Shown one piece after another: positions 7,441 to 13,744 of a DNA stretch of 30,865 nt (the stretch's first letter is position 1; every line of letters starts with the position of its first letter). Made by a program: the position numbers and the translations under genes. The stretch covers positions 2,744 through 33,608 of the forward strand of contig FR896067.1 of the NCBI GenBank assembly GCA_000435475.1, in the 5' to 3' direction. The notes beneath the pieces are model-generated. The model was not told where the DNA came from, made no database searches, and was given only the letters and a program-made list of their open reading frames with translations. Origin of the DNA: Cryptobacterium sp. CAG:338. Its GTDB lineage: Bacteria; Actinomycetota; Coriobacteriia; Coriobacteriales; Eggerthellaceae.

Positions 7441-7902
7441 TTAGTTAAGGGTGATGAATTCGACCTTCGACACTTTGCCGTACTCAATAGTTAAACGTGC
7501 CAAGCTTTTCTTGCTTCCCCCTCGAGGACGTGTAGCGCTTCCGGGATTGATGTAGCGAATGCCATCTAGTACTTGGTTGCGTGGAATATGAGTATGTCCA
7601 TGGATGACGACTTTTACGTCATCTGCAGGCGTGCCGATATCTTCAGGACGATGCACCATAAAGAATCGAACTCCACCAATACGTGGAGAGGCAGTAAAAG
7701 GAACGTCAGAACTTATGCTGGGGTAATCGCAATTACCCTTTACCGCGATAGTTGGCGCAATAGCGTCGAGCTCCATAAGGATAAACTCGCGTTCAACATC
7801 TCCAGCGCAAAGAATAACGTCACATGAGGCAAGCTCCTTTGTGGCATTCTTGCTTAGCACACCATGGATATCCGAAATTACTCCGACGATTATCGCAGCC
7901 AT
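7441..7902 (-). CDS. YfcE/MJ0936-family metallophosphoesterase
   Basis: A small (153-residue) calcineurin-like phosphodiesterase, cytoplasmic and probably binuclear-metal. Metal-ligand motifs appear in the canonical order: SDIHG (Asp11, His13), CAGD (Asp35), GNCD (Asn57), VHR (His84) and HGHTH (His101-His105), followed by NPGS. Most relatives have HG at the fourth motif, where this one has HR. Members hydrolyse phosphodiesters in vitro, and in many genomes the gene sits near rph/rdgB, which are not seen here. ATG complements 7900-7902 and is preceded by GAAAGGAAAAAG. It is transcribed away from the tRNA gene. The physiological substrate is unknown. Confidence 0.9.
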   Translation of the reverse strand: MAAIIVGVISDIHGVLSKNATKELASCDVILCAGDVEREFILMELDAIAPTIAVKGNCDYPSISSDVPFTASPRIGGVRFFMVHRPEDIGTPADDVKVVIHGHTHIPRNQVLDGIRYINPGSATRPRGGSKKSLARLTIEYGKVSKVEFITLN

Positions 7903-8057
7903 CTTTTTCCTTTCAAAAGCAGGGTGACGTTTGTCACGGCCTTGAAGAGCCTGATGTCTTTTGGGCTCATTTAGTAATTTGAGCCTGTTTAGTAATCTTC
8001 AAGTGTTGAAGCTTGTAAAGTTTTCTTGAGTATAAATCATCTTTTGAAATCTTTTGA

Positions 8058-8086
8058 TTGACCAATAGATAGATGAGCATTAATAT
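8058..8086 (+). promoter_or_regulatory. Promoter of tRNA-Lys
   Basis: TTGACC (8058-8063) and TAATAT (8081-8086) are separated by exactly 17 bp. Initiation would fall near 8093, about 33 bp before the tRNA. Upstream, CTTCAA/TTGAAG (7997-8011) and GGCTCA/TGAGCC (7964-7985) hairpins and two TTTAGTAAT copies 18 bp apart fill the rest of the gap. Confidence 0.75.
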
Positions 8087-8125
8087 ATTTAGCTGCTCAC
8101 AACAAAACGTTTGAGTACAACATAT

Positions 8126-8201
8126 GCGCCGTTAGCTCAGTTGGTAGAGCAGGGGACTTTTAATCCCAAGGTCGCGGGTTCGATTCCCTCACGGCGCACC
8201 A
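8126..8201 (+). tRNA. tRNA-Lys(TTT)
   Basis: A complete cloverleaf with encoded CCA. The acceptor stem GCGCCGT (8126-8132) pairs with ACGGCGC (8191-8197), followed by discriminator A and CCA (8199-8201). The D-loop includes AGCTCAGTTGGTAGAGC. The anticodon loop CTTTTAA has anticodon TTT within the GGGGA/TCCC stem. The T arm is CGGGTTCGATTCCCG-like. Its 3' end is duplicated downstream. Confidence 0.97.
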
Positions 8202-8209
8202 CCTAAATT
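8182..8209 (+). repeat. Direct repeat copy 1 (tRNA-Lys 3' end)
   Basis: The 28 bp starting GATTCCCTCACGGCGCACCA cover the T-arm, acceptor strand, CCA and following bases. They recur exactly at 8383-8410, 201 bp downstream. Weaker similarity continues through the terminator (TCAGCCACCG against TCGGCCACCG). Confidence 0.9.
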
Positions 8210-8212
8210 CTC

Positions 8213-8246
8213 AGCCACCGAATGTTTTACGGTGGCTTAATTTTTG
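8213..8246 (+). terminator. Terminator of tRNA-Lys
   Basis: AGCCACCG (8213-8220) pairs with CGGTGGCT (8230-8237), followed by TTAATTTTT. A diverged copy lies at 8416-8445. Confidence 0.8.
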
Positions 8247-8258
8247 AAGGTTTTGATT

Positions 8259-8279
8259 TCGTGAGGGGATCGAACCGAT
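8259..8279 (-). repeat. Inverted partial copy of a tRNA T-arm
   Basis: Read on the minus strand this is CGGTTCGATCCCCTCAC, differing from the tRNA-Lys stretch CGGGTTCGATTCCCTCAC by one missing G and one C/T change. It lies between the two direct copies and in opposite orientation. Confidence 0.55.
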
Positions 8280-8285
8280 AAGGTG

Positions 8286-8330
8286 AAAATCCGTATAGAA
8301 AACTATCCAGTGGATAGTTTTTAGGATTTT
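8286..8330 (+). repeat. Nested hairpin between tRNA copies
   Basis: AAAACTATCC (8299-8308) and GGATAGTTTT (8312-8321) form a 10-bp perfect stem around AGT. It is enclosed by AAAATCC (8286-8292) and GGATTTT (8324-8330). It may be a terminator of the lost or inserted segment. Confidence 0.6.
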
Positions 8331-8382
8331 GCCCCGAAGGTGCTTGCACCGAGGGAGTGAGCGTTCACGTAAGCGGACGCGG

Positions 8383-8410
8383 GATTCCCTCACGGCGCAC
8401 CACCTAAATT
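8383..8410 (+). repeat. Direct repeat copy 2 (duplicated tRNA-Lys 3' end)
   Basis: An exact second copy of the 28 bp at 8182-8209, preceded by CGCGG as in the tRNA but lacking the TTC of the T-loop. The bases before it (8331-8382) do not fold as a tRNA. It resembles an attachment-site scar or the 3' remnant of a second tRNA gene. No integrase is present nearby. Confidence 0.75.
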
Positions 8411-8415
8411 TTCGG

Positions 8416-8445
8416 CCACCGATTTCTTGTCGGTGGTTTTGTTTT
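8416..8445 (+). terminator. Duplicated terminator
   Basis: CCACCGA (8416-8422) pairs with TCGGTGG (8430-8436), followed by TTTTGTTTT. It is the second, better terminator of the duplicated tRNA 3' region and it separates this region from the infA promoter. Confidence 0.75.
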
Positions 8446-8508
8446 GTAGTTAGAATAATTCGCGAGGGAATCGTGAGTATCTCTCAGAATGTGCAGAAAT
8501 TATTGAAC

Positions 8509-8538
8509 TTGCACAAGAGGGTTAATTTTTGGTAACAT
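8509..8538 (+). promoter_or_regulatory. Probable promoter of the infA operon
   Basis: TTGCAC (8509-8514) and TAACAT (8533-8538) are 18 bp apart, with TG at 8530-8531 making an extended -10. TGTGCA (8490-8495) and TGCACA (8510-8515) form an inverted repeat across the -35 and might bind a regulator. Confidence 0.6.
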
Positions 8539-8581
8539 ACCCATTTGTCGCTCGTCTACTTATTTGCCTGAAGGAGCAATT

Positions 8582-8800
8582 GTGGCAAAAGAAGATGCAA
8601 TTGAATTAGAAGGAACAGTTCTCGAAGCTCTCCCAAACGCAATGTTTAGGGTAGAACTTGAAAATGGGCACAAGATATTGGCTCATATCTCTGGAAAGAT
8701 GCGTATGCACTACATCAAGATTCTTCCCGGAGACAAGGTTCAAGTTGAACTTTCAGTGTATGACTTGGATCGCGGTCGTATTACCTATCGTTATAAATAA
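8582..8800 (+). CDS. infA: Translation initiation factor IF-1
   Basis: A 72-residue S1/OB-fold protein that binds the ribosomal A site during initiation. The sequence shows the family features: AKEDAIELEGTVLEALPNA, FRVELENGH, AHISGKMRMHYIKILPGD and a C-terminal SVYDLDRGRITYRYK. The start is taken as GTG at 8582, five bases after GAAGGAG. A TTG six codons earlier overlaps that Shine-Dalgarno and would add residues not found in IF-1. It opens the infA-rpmJ-rpsM-rpsK-rpsD-rpoA-rplQ run. Unlike in many Gram-positive bacteria, adk, map or secY are not directly upstream; a tRNA scar is. Confidence 0.97.
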   Translation: MAKEDAIELEGTVLEALPNAMFRVELENGHKILAHISGKMRMHYIKILPGDKVQVELSVYDLDRGRITYRYK

Positions 8801-8810
8801 GCGACGATTT

Positions 8811-8843
8811 ACCACGTTTCGTGTCTCGAAATGTGGTGATTTT
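8811..8843 (+). terminator. Hairpin between infA and rpmJ
   Basis: ACCACGTTTCG and CGAAATGTGGT form an 11-bp stem with one G-U pair around TGTCT, followed by GATTTTG. It may partly uncouple infA from the ribosomal protein genes. Confidence 0.55.
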
Positions 8844-9005
8844 GTGTGCGAACAGAGTTAATTGCGTAATGTTCGCCTATTTGTTGGCTATCGAAATGTT
8901 TAGCAGGTAGTAATTACTTACTAAGCGAAAAATCTTTACCAATCATCGCCTGCGGCTGGGCGTGGTAATAAAGAAAAGAACGCATTTACCGAAAGGAATT
9001 GAATT

Positions 9006-9119
9006 ATGAAGGTACGTCCTTCGGTCAAGAAAATGTGCGACAAGTGCAAGATTATCCGACGTCATGGCAAGGTGCTCGTAATTTGCGAGAATCCTCGTCA
9101 TAAGCAGCGTCAGGGTTAA
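9006..9119 (+). CDS. rpmJ: 50S ribosomal protein L36
   Basis: A 37-residue protein of the large subunit beginning MKVRPSVKKMCDKCKIIRRH. It is the zinc-binding (C+) form with Cys11, Cys14, Cys27 and His32. ATG at 9006 follows GAAAGGAATTGAATT; the stop is TAA at 9117-9119. It lies 20 bp before rpsM. Confidence 0.97.
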   Translation: MKVRPSVKKMCDKCKIIRRHGKVLVICENPRHKQRQG

Positions 9120-9139
9120 AGAGAAAGGGAAATTAATTC

Positions 9140-9508
9140 ATGGCACGTCTCGTTGGTGTCGACCTTCCTCGCGACAAGCGCATTGAAGTCGGCTTGACCT
9201 ACATTTACGGCATTGGCCTTACCACCTCCAAGAAGATCCTCGCAGAAACTGGCGTAAATCCAGACACTCGCTGCAACGATCTGACTGAAGATGAACTTTC
9301 CAAGCTTCGTGACTACATCCAGGAGCACCTCACCACTGAAGGTGACCTGCATCGCGAAGTTTCTCAGAATATTAAGCGCCTCATGGAGATCGGTTGCTAT
9401 CGCGGTCTGCGTCATCGTCGTGGCCTGCCCGTTCGCGGTCAGCGCACTCACACGAACGCTCGTACCCGCAAGGGTCCTCGTAAGCAAATCGGCGGCAAGA
9501 AGAAGTAG
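9140..9508 (+). CDS. rpsM: 30S ribosomal protein S13
   Basis: A 122-residue small-subunit head protein contacting 16S rRNA, the P-site tRNA and bridge B1. The sequence begins MARLVGVDLPRDKRIEVGLT, carries the helix-two-turns-helix region TYIYGIGLTTSKKIL, and ends in the basic tail GLPVRGQRTHTNARTRKGPR. Length and ends match the family. ATG at 9140 follows AGAAAGGGAAATTAATTC. It is co-transcribed with rpmJ (20-bp gap) and rpsK (11-bp gap). Confidence 0.98.
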   Translation: MARLVGVDLPRDKRIEVGLTYIYGIGLTTSKKILAETGVNPDTRCNDLTEDELSKLRDYIQEHLTTEGDLHREVSQNIKRLMEIGCYRGLRHRRGLPVRGQRTHTNARTRKGPRKQIGGKKK

Positions 9509-9519
9509 AGGTGTAACTA

Positions 9520-9918
9520 GTGGCAGCTAAGAAAAACGTCCGCACCCGCATCAAGCGTTCTGAACGTAAGAACATTGCTGTTGGCGCTGCGCACATCAAA
9601 TCCACTTTCAATAACACGATCGTTTCCATCACGGATCCTCAGGGCAATGTAATTTCCTGGCAGTCCGCTGGTACCGTAGGCTTCAAGGGCTCTCGTAAGT
9701 CCACGCCATTTGCAGCTCAGATGGCAGCTGAAGCAGCAGCTAAGACCGCTATGGAGCATGGCTTGAAGAAGGTTTCTGTTTTTGTGAAGGGCCCAGGTTC
9801 TGGTCGTGAGACCGCTATCCGTTCCCTTCAGGCAGCAGGCCTTGAAGTAGCAAGCATCCAGGATTGCACCCCTATTCCGCACAACGGTTGCCGTCAGCGC
9901 AAGCGTCGTCGCGTCTAA
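9520..9918 (+). CDS. rpsK: 30S ribosomal protein S11
   Basis: A 132-residue platform protein of the small subunit. Motifs include AHIKSTFNNTIVSITDPQGN, SAGTVGFKGSRKSTPFAAQ, FVKGPGSGRETAIRSLQAAG and the terminal DCTPIPHNGCRQRKRRRV. The start is GTG at 9520, preceded by AGAGGTGTAACTA. It lies 11 bp after rpsM and 19 bp before rpsD. Confidence 0.98.
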   Translation: MAAKKNVRTRIKRSERKNIAVGAAHIKSTFNNTIVSITDPQGNVISWQSAGTVGFKGSRKSTPFAAQMAAEAAAKTAMEHGLKKVSVFVKGPGSGRETAIRSLQAAGLEVASIQDCTPIPHNGCRQRKRRRV

Positions 9919-9937
9919 CTGAAAGGATCGATACATT

Positions 9938-10534
9938 ATGGCAATTAACAGGACTCCGGTTCTCAAGCGTTGTCGTCAGCTCGGTCTGGACCCTGCTGTT
10001 CTGGGTTACAGCAGCAAGAAGGAATCCAACCGTCAGCCAAAGCGTCGTCGCAAGGAATCTGAATATGGTATGCAGCTGCGCGAGAAGCAGAAGGCAAAGT
10101 TTGTCTATGGCGTTCTCGAGAAGCAGTTCCGTGGCTACTTCAAGCGTGCAAAGGCTATGCCTGGTGTTACCGGTGACAACCTTATGCAAATCCTTGAATC
10201 TCGCCTCGACAATGTAGTTTTCCGTCTTGGCTTTGCTAAGACTCGTAAAGAAGCTCGCCAGATTGTGACTCATGGTCACATCCATGTAAATGGTCGTCGC
10301 GTAGACATTCCTTCGTTCCGCGTACGTCCAGGCGATCTTGTTTCTGTTGCTCCTAAGGCTAAGGAACTTCTCGTAATTAAGAGCGCTCTCGTTTCTAATG
10401 AAGGCGTTCAGGTTCCTGCTTGGCTCGAGGTAGACATCGAAAAGCTTCAGGGCAGCGTTTTAACCCTTCCTGAACGTGACCAGATTGATTTGGATATCAA
10501 CGAACAGCTTATCGTCGAGCTCTATTCTAAGTAA
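9938..10534 (+). CDS. rpsD: 30S ribosomal protein S4
   Basis: A primary 16S rRNA-binding protein, 198 residues. The N-terminal domain lacks the Cys-x2-Cys zinc set (only one Cys), so it is the C-minus paralogue type. The S4 RNA-binding module RLDNVVFRLGFAKTRKEARQ is followed by VTHGHIHVNGRRVDIPSF. ATG at 9938 follows GAAAGGATCGATACATT. Its place between rpsK and rpoA is typical of actinobacteria, whereas firmicutes usually carry rpsD elsewhere. Confidence 0.97.
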   Translation: MAINRTPVLKRCRQLGLDPAVLGYSSKKESNRQPKRRRKESEYGMQLREKQKAKFVYGVLEKQFRGYFKRAKAMPGVTGDNLMQILESRLDNVVFRLGFAKTRKEARQIVTHGHIHVNGRRVDIPSFRVRPGDLVSVAPKAKELLVIKSALVSNEGVQVPAWLEVDIEKLQGSVLTLPERDQIDLDINEQLIVELYSK

Positions 10535-10571
10535 CGTACGCACTGCGGTTTATTAAGGAGGCTTATTCAAT

Positions 10572-11522
10572 ATGACAGAGTTCATGAGGCCGACAGTAAC
10601 GATTGAAGAGGTCAATAACACAATTGCCCGATTCGTCGTGGAGCCGCTGGAGCGTGGCTACGGTTACACCCTCGGTAATTGCATGCGTCGAGTTTTACTG
10701 TCCTCTTTGGATGGTGCTAAGGCAACTGCAATCCAGATCGAAGGCGTTCAGCATGAGTTCACCACTGCTGAAGGTGTAATCGAGGACATTACCGATATCG
10801 TTTTGAATGTTAAGGGCCTGGTATTCAGCGCCCTTAACTCCGACATCACCGAAGCTACGGCTCACGTGCATGCTGAAGGTCCTTGCACGGTGACGGGTGC
10901 TGATCTTGAGGTTCCTACGGAATTCACTCTGATCAACCCCGATCATGTTATTGCAACGGTTGCTGACGGCGGCACGCTCGATATGACCATTCGCATCGGT
11001 GTTGGTCGTGGCTATGTGTCTGCAGAGCGCAACAAGCGTACCGAAGACCCAATCGGCATCATTCATGTTGATTCACTGTTCTCACCGGTACGTCGCTGCT
11101 CAATGAGCGTTTCCGATACGCGTGTTGGTCAGCGTACTGACTACGATGAGCTTACGCTGGAAGTGGAAACCGACGGTTCCATTAACCCAACGGAAGCAGT
11201 TTGCAGCGCTGCGAACATCATTAACCAGTACATGGGCGCATTCTTGATGCTTGATGAAGTCGAGGAAGACGAAGACGGAGAAGTTGTTTCTATCTTCGCT
11301 CCTGAAAATCAGGAAACAAACGCTGAGCTTGATAAGCAGATTGAGGACTTGGATCTTTCCGTACGTTCTTACAACTGCTTGAAGCGTGCAGGTATTCATT
11401 CTGTTCGTCAGTTGGTTGAATACTCTGAAAACGACTTGCTCAACATTAGGAACTTTGGCGCGAAGTCCATCGAAGAAGTGAAGGACAAGCTCATTTCTAT
11501 GGACCTCAATTTGAAGCAATAG
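10572..11522 (+). CDS. rpoA: RNA polymerase alpha subunit
   Basis: A 316-residue subunit that nucleates RNA polymerase assembly. The N-terminal dimerisation domain carries VEPLERGYGYTLGNCMRRVL and the later GRGYVSAERNK and TRVGQRTDYDEL segments. An acidic linker near residues 236-256 leads to the C-terminal DNA/activator-binding domain: DLDLSVRSYNCLKRAGIHSV and LLNIRNFGAKSIEEV. ATG at 10572 follows AAGGAGG with 9-10 bp spacing; a second ATG four codons later is not needed. The stop is 10 bp from rplQ. Confidence 0.98.
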   Translation: MTEFMRPTVTIEEVNNTIARFVVEPLERGYGYTLGNCMRRVLLSSLDGAKATAIQIEGVQHEFTTAEGVIEDITDIVLNVKGLVFSALNSDITEATAHVHAEGPCTVTGADLEVPTEFTLINPDHVIATVADGGTLDMTIRIGVGRGYVSAERNKRTEDPIGIIHVDSLFSPVRRCSMSVSDTRVGQRTDYDELTLEVETDGSINPTEAVCSAANIINQYMGAFLMLDEVEEDEDGEVVSIFAPENQETNAELDKQIEDLDLSVRSYNCLKRAGIHSVRQLVEYSENDLLNIRNFGAKSIEEVKDKLISMDLNLKQ

Positions 11523-11532
11523 GAGATATAAG

Positions 11533-12078
11533 ATGAGGCATTACAAGAAGGGGCGTAAGCTTGGCACCGATGCCAGCCACACCAAGGCAATGAAGAAGAG
11601 CCTGGTTTGTGCGCTGTTCACCAACGACCGCATCAAGACGGTTGAGGCTCGCGCTAAGGAAATTCGCCCTGATGTTGATAAAATCATCACCTGGGCAAAG
11701 AAGGGCGACCTCCACTCTCGTCGTCTTGCCATCGCTGCTCTCGGTGACAAGGAACTCGTACGCGAGGTATTCGAGAAGGTTGCTCAGGGTCAGTTCGCTG
11801 ATCGTCAGGGTGGCTACACTCGCATTCTGAAGCTTGGTAACCGCAAGGGCGACAATGCTTCTATGGTAATCATGGAGCTTTGCACCGAGCCAGTTCAGAA
11901 GAAAGAAAAGGCTGAAAAGCCTGCCGAGAAGAAGGCTGCTAAGGCTGTAGAGGCACCTAAGGCTGAAGAGACCAAGGCTGAGGAAGCTGAAGAGGTTAAG
12001 GAAGAGGCTGCAGAAGAAGCAGCTGAAACCACCGAAGAAGCTGCAGAGGAAAAGGCCGAGGAAAAGAAGGCTGAGTAG
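11533..12078 (+). CDS. rplQ: 50S ribosomal protein L17 with acidic/basic C-terminal tail
   Basis: The L17 core (about residues 1-118) begins MRHYKKGRKLGTDASHTKAM and includes the EARAKEIRPDVDKIITWAK and GGYTRILKLGNRKGDNA motifs. Beyond the core, residues ~119-181 are a tail made almost entirely of Ala, Glu and Lys. Such tails are common on actinobacterial L17. ATG at 11533 is preceded by AGGAGATATAAG. It ends the alpha operon; a terminator lies ~150 bp downstream. Confidence 0.96.
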   Translation: MRHYKKGRKLGTDASHTKAMKKSLVCALFTNDRIKTVEARAKEIRPDVDKIITWAKKGDLHSRRLAIAALGDKELVREVFEKVAQGQFADRQGGYTRILKLGNRKGDNASMVIMELCTEPVQKKEKAEKPAEKKAAKAVEAPKAEETKAEEAEEVKEEAAEEAAETTEEAAEEKAEEKKAE

Positions 12079-12479
12079 TTAACGGTTGTTCAGACTACTT
12101 TGTCTACTTCTTAGGTTTGGCTCTTGCTATGAGCGTTTAAGGTTGCTATTTGGCATTGTCGTTTAGTATGACTATTCGATACACCTAATGAGTGCAACCA
12201 AGCTTCTAAAATCCAAACGCATTTTAATAGACCCTCGAGAAATCGGGGGTCTATTTTTGTATAGAGGAGTATTTAGACGAAAGCATTGGGCGTTTGGGCG
12301 AAACGAAGGATATCTAGGCGGGACTTTGAGTAATCTTTGCTTTTACGGGCTCCTGTATGCGTTTCACCTGATGAAGCACAAGAGAGGTAGAGATACTTAA
12401 CAATAGGTGATGCGTGCGGTACGTCGATCCTTTTAACTAGTGCGTGATTTGAAGGAATGGCGCACGAAAGGATTTTAAA
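12079..12479. other. Spacer after rplQ, possible decayed sequence
   Basis: No intact gene is seen. In many Gram-positive bacteria ecfA1, ecfA2, ecfT and/or truA follow rplQ; none is recognisable here. A frame from about 12268 to 12400 (ending LCFYGLLYAFHLMKHKRGRD) looks protein-like but has no start after the terminator and no family match that I recognise. Confidence 0.4.
12226..12259 (+). terminator. Terminator of the rplQ operon
   Basis: ATAGACCC (12227-12234) pairs with GGGTCTAT (12247-12254) around a 12-nt loop, followed by TTTTTG. It is a classical intrinsic terminator about 150 bp after rplQ. Confidence 0.85.
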
Positions 12480-12690
12480 GTGCTTATCGAATTCAAAGGA
12501 ATAGCTCCCGATGTTTCTCAGGCGGCTTATATAGCTGAAAACGCCACAATATGCGGCGACTTCGTTGGTGGCAGGCGTTCCGGGCGTTGTGAAGAAGACG
12601 CTTACATCGGGCGAACGTCCCCAGGAAAACAATGATGAGGTGTATATCGCCGATGCGTATGCCTATGCTCAGGCAAAGATTGTAGGTTGA
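12480..12690 (+). pseudogene. Gamma-carbonic-anhydrase-like relic with internal deletion
   Basis: GTG at 12480, after GAAAGGATTTTAAA, opens a frame reading MLIEFKGIAPDVSQAAYIAE and then NATICGDFVGG. This matches the N-terminus of gamma-class carbonic anhydrase/left-handed beta-helix proteins. From 12571 a different frame (+1) reads VAGVPGVVKKTLTSGE... to TGA at 12688-12690. GVPG followed by VVK is the conserved end of the helix before the C-terminal alpha-helix (here YIADAYAYAQAKIVG). About 100 residues of hexapeptide coils, including all zinc histidines, are missing at the join near 12565-12575, with a frame change. The remaining product cannot be an enzyme. The family assignment rests on recognition of both ends in the right order. 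Confidence 0.75.
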
Positions 12691-12719
12691 TCTGATTAGG
12701 AGTTATGCCTGTTTTATAG

Positions 12720-12877
12720 TTCCTTCGTAGGAGTTTCGTGCAAATTTGCTGGCTCTATATCTCGTCCGATTAATATAAAAGGGAAGAAAGACATAGATCG
12801 CAACTACCGCATGTATTCTGGCGGTTTACTGGTAAAAGCCGAAAGGCGAATGCTTGCGAATCTAACCTACGAAGGAA
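12720..12877. repeat. 12-bp inverted repeat pair flanking ~134 bp
   Basis: TTCCTTCGTAGG (12720-12731) and CCTACGAAGGAA (12866-12877) are exact inverse copies. Inside lie the palindrome GCAAATTTGC (12739-12748) and no gene. The right arm is ~25 bp before the zinc-ribbon gene. This may be a small non-coding mobile relic or a regulatory pair. Confidence 0.5.
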
Positions 12878-12901
12878 ACCTGCAAAGGACGTGGAAATAG
12901 C

Positions 12902-13321
12902 GTGGCACGTGGCAGAAACACAAATTGGCAAATGCGCATTGCGCAATGGATACAAGGTCGATATGGTATCGACGAAATGACTCAAGCGTTGATTATTGTT
13001 GGGTGTGCGTTGACGGTAATCAACTTTATTTTCGGAATTCCATTTGTTTCACTGCTGTCACTCGCAGCGTTCGTGTGGGGAATTTTCCGCTGTTACTCAA
13101 AAAACTATCCAGCTCGTGCGCGTGAGTTGGAAAAGTATCATGAAGTAATGCAGAAACCAAAAGCGTGGTGGCGTTTAACTAATAAGCGATGGGAAAATCG
13201 TAACACTACACTCTATTTCAGATGCAAAGGCTGCAATACGGTTCTAAATGTGCCAAAGGGAAAAGGCAAACTTTTGGTAACGTGTCCGAAGTGCGGCACC
13301 AAAGTGGAAAAGAAATCCTAA
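12902..13321 (+). CDS. Two-TM zinc-ribbon protein, function unknown
   Basis: A 139-residue conserved hypothetical protein. An N-terminal basic stretch (ARGRNTNWQMRIAQWIQGRYG) is followed by two hydrophobic segments at about residues 28-46 and 48-62. A basic loop with SKNYPARARELEKYHEV comes next, then a C-terminal zinc ribbon with Cys108-x2-Cys111 and Cys128-x2-Cys131 around VPKGKGKLLV. Proteins with this plan (GRNG-type start, two TM, ribbon with RVPRGKGK) are widespread in firmicutes and coriobacteria and uncharacterised. The start is GTG at 12902 after AAAGGACGTGGAAATAGC. It probably is a membrane protein with a cytoplasmic ribbon. Confidence 0.85.
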   Translation: MARGRNTNWQMRIAQWIQGRYGIDEMTQALIIVGCALTVINFIFGIPFVSLLSLAAFVWGIFRCYSKNYPARARELEKYHEVMQKPKAWWRLTNKRWENRNTTLYFRCKGCNTVLNVPKGKGKLLVTCPKCGTKVEKKS

Positions 13322-13556
13322 ATAATAGACTTCGTTAAAGAATAAAAAAGAATTCTCTTAAAATAAGAATCTTCTAGAGTATTCAAATATGGTTTAAGAT
13401 ACTCAATTCAATGTGTCCAAACCAAAAACAAAGTCGAGGATTGTTAGAATTTCAGGATTTGTTTCTTGTATTGCTCCTGCATTGTTGAAAACGAAACTCC
13501 TCAATTTCTCTGTATTTATGTAAAATGCTACTAAATTTGTACCATTAATCTAAAAA
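13322..13556. other. AT-rich intergenic region before nrdD
   Basis: No gene is seen. The sequence is clearly more AT-rich than its neighbours, with no strong hairpin or repeat. It leads into the NrdR-type sites and leader of nrdD. Confidence 0.5.
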
Positions 13557-13604
13557 TTACTACAAATAGTAGGAAAACCTCTAAATTGTCACAATATGTT
13601 GTGC
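13557..13604 (+). promoter_or_regulatory. Paired NrdR-box-like operators
   Basis: Two 16-mers resemble the NrdR box ACACWATATATWGTGT. TCACAATATGTTGTGC (13589-13604) matches 13 of 16 positions and TTACTACAAATAGTAG (13557-13572) matches 10 of 16. Their centres are 32 bp apart, close to three helical turns, as expected for cooperative NrdR tetramer binding. They lie 141 bp before the nrdD ATG. NrdR, with dATP/ATP as signal, represses ribonucleotide reductase genes in most bacteria. Confidence 0.75.
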
Positions 13605-13642
13605 CAGATTGTGTATAGTATCTAACGGCAGATAACCAACGG

Positions 13643-13695
13643 AGCTCCCTAAGGAATTGCGGTTAAAGCAAAGAAGATTACCTGCGGAGCTTTTT
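13643..13695 (+). terminator. Possible attenuator in the nrdD leader
   Basis: AGCTCC (13643-13648) pairs with GGAGCT (13686-13691), followed by TTTTT. An alternative pairing TAACC/GGTTA (13633-13637, 13660-13664) would compete for the same region. The stem is short and the loop long (37 nt), so an attenuation role is tentative. Confidence 0.35.
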
Positions 13696-13744
13696 GTTAT
13701 AGCTGGTGCACGAAAAAACTAGCAACCGAGAGGGGATTGAACGG

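Noticed and set aside
8327..8401. A complete second tRNA-Lys gene
   Set aside because: Only the 3' quarter matches; the 5' acceptor strand, D-arm and anticodon arm are not recognisable and the T-loop lacks TTC.
8564..8581. TTG start for infA
   Set aside because: It overlaps the Shine-Dalgarno sequence of the GTG at 8582 and adds residues absent from IF-1.
11880..12078. rplQ tail as an abnormal fusion
   Set aside because: Ala/Glu/Lys-rich C-terminal tails on L17 are common in actinobacteria.
12188..12400. 70-codon gene after rplQ
   Set aside because: Its start lies upstream of and its frame runs through the rplQ terminator; only the last ~45 codons look protein-like, without a start.
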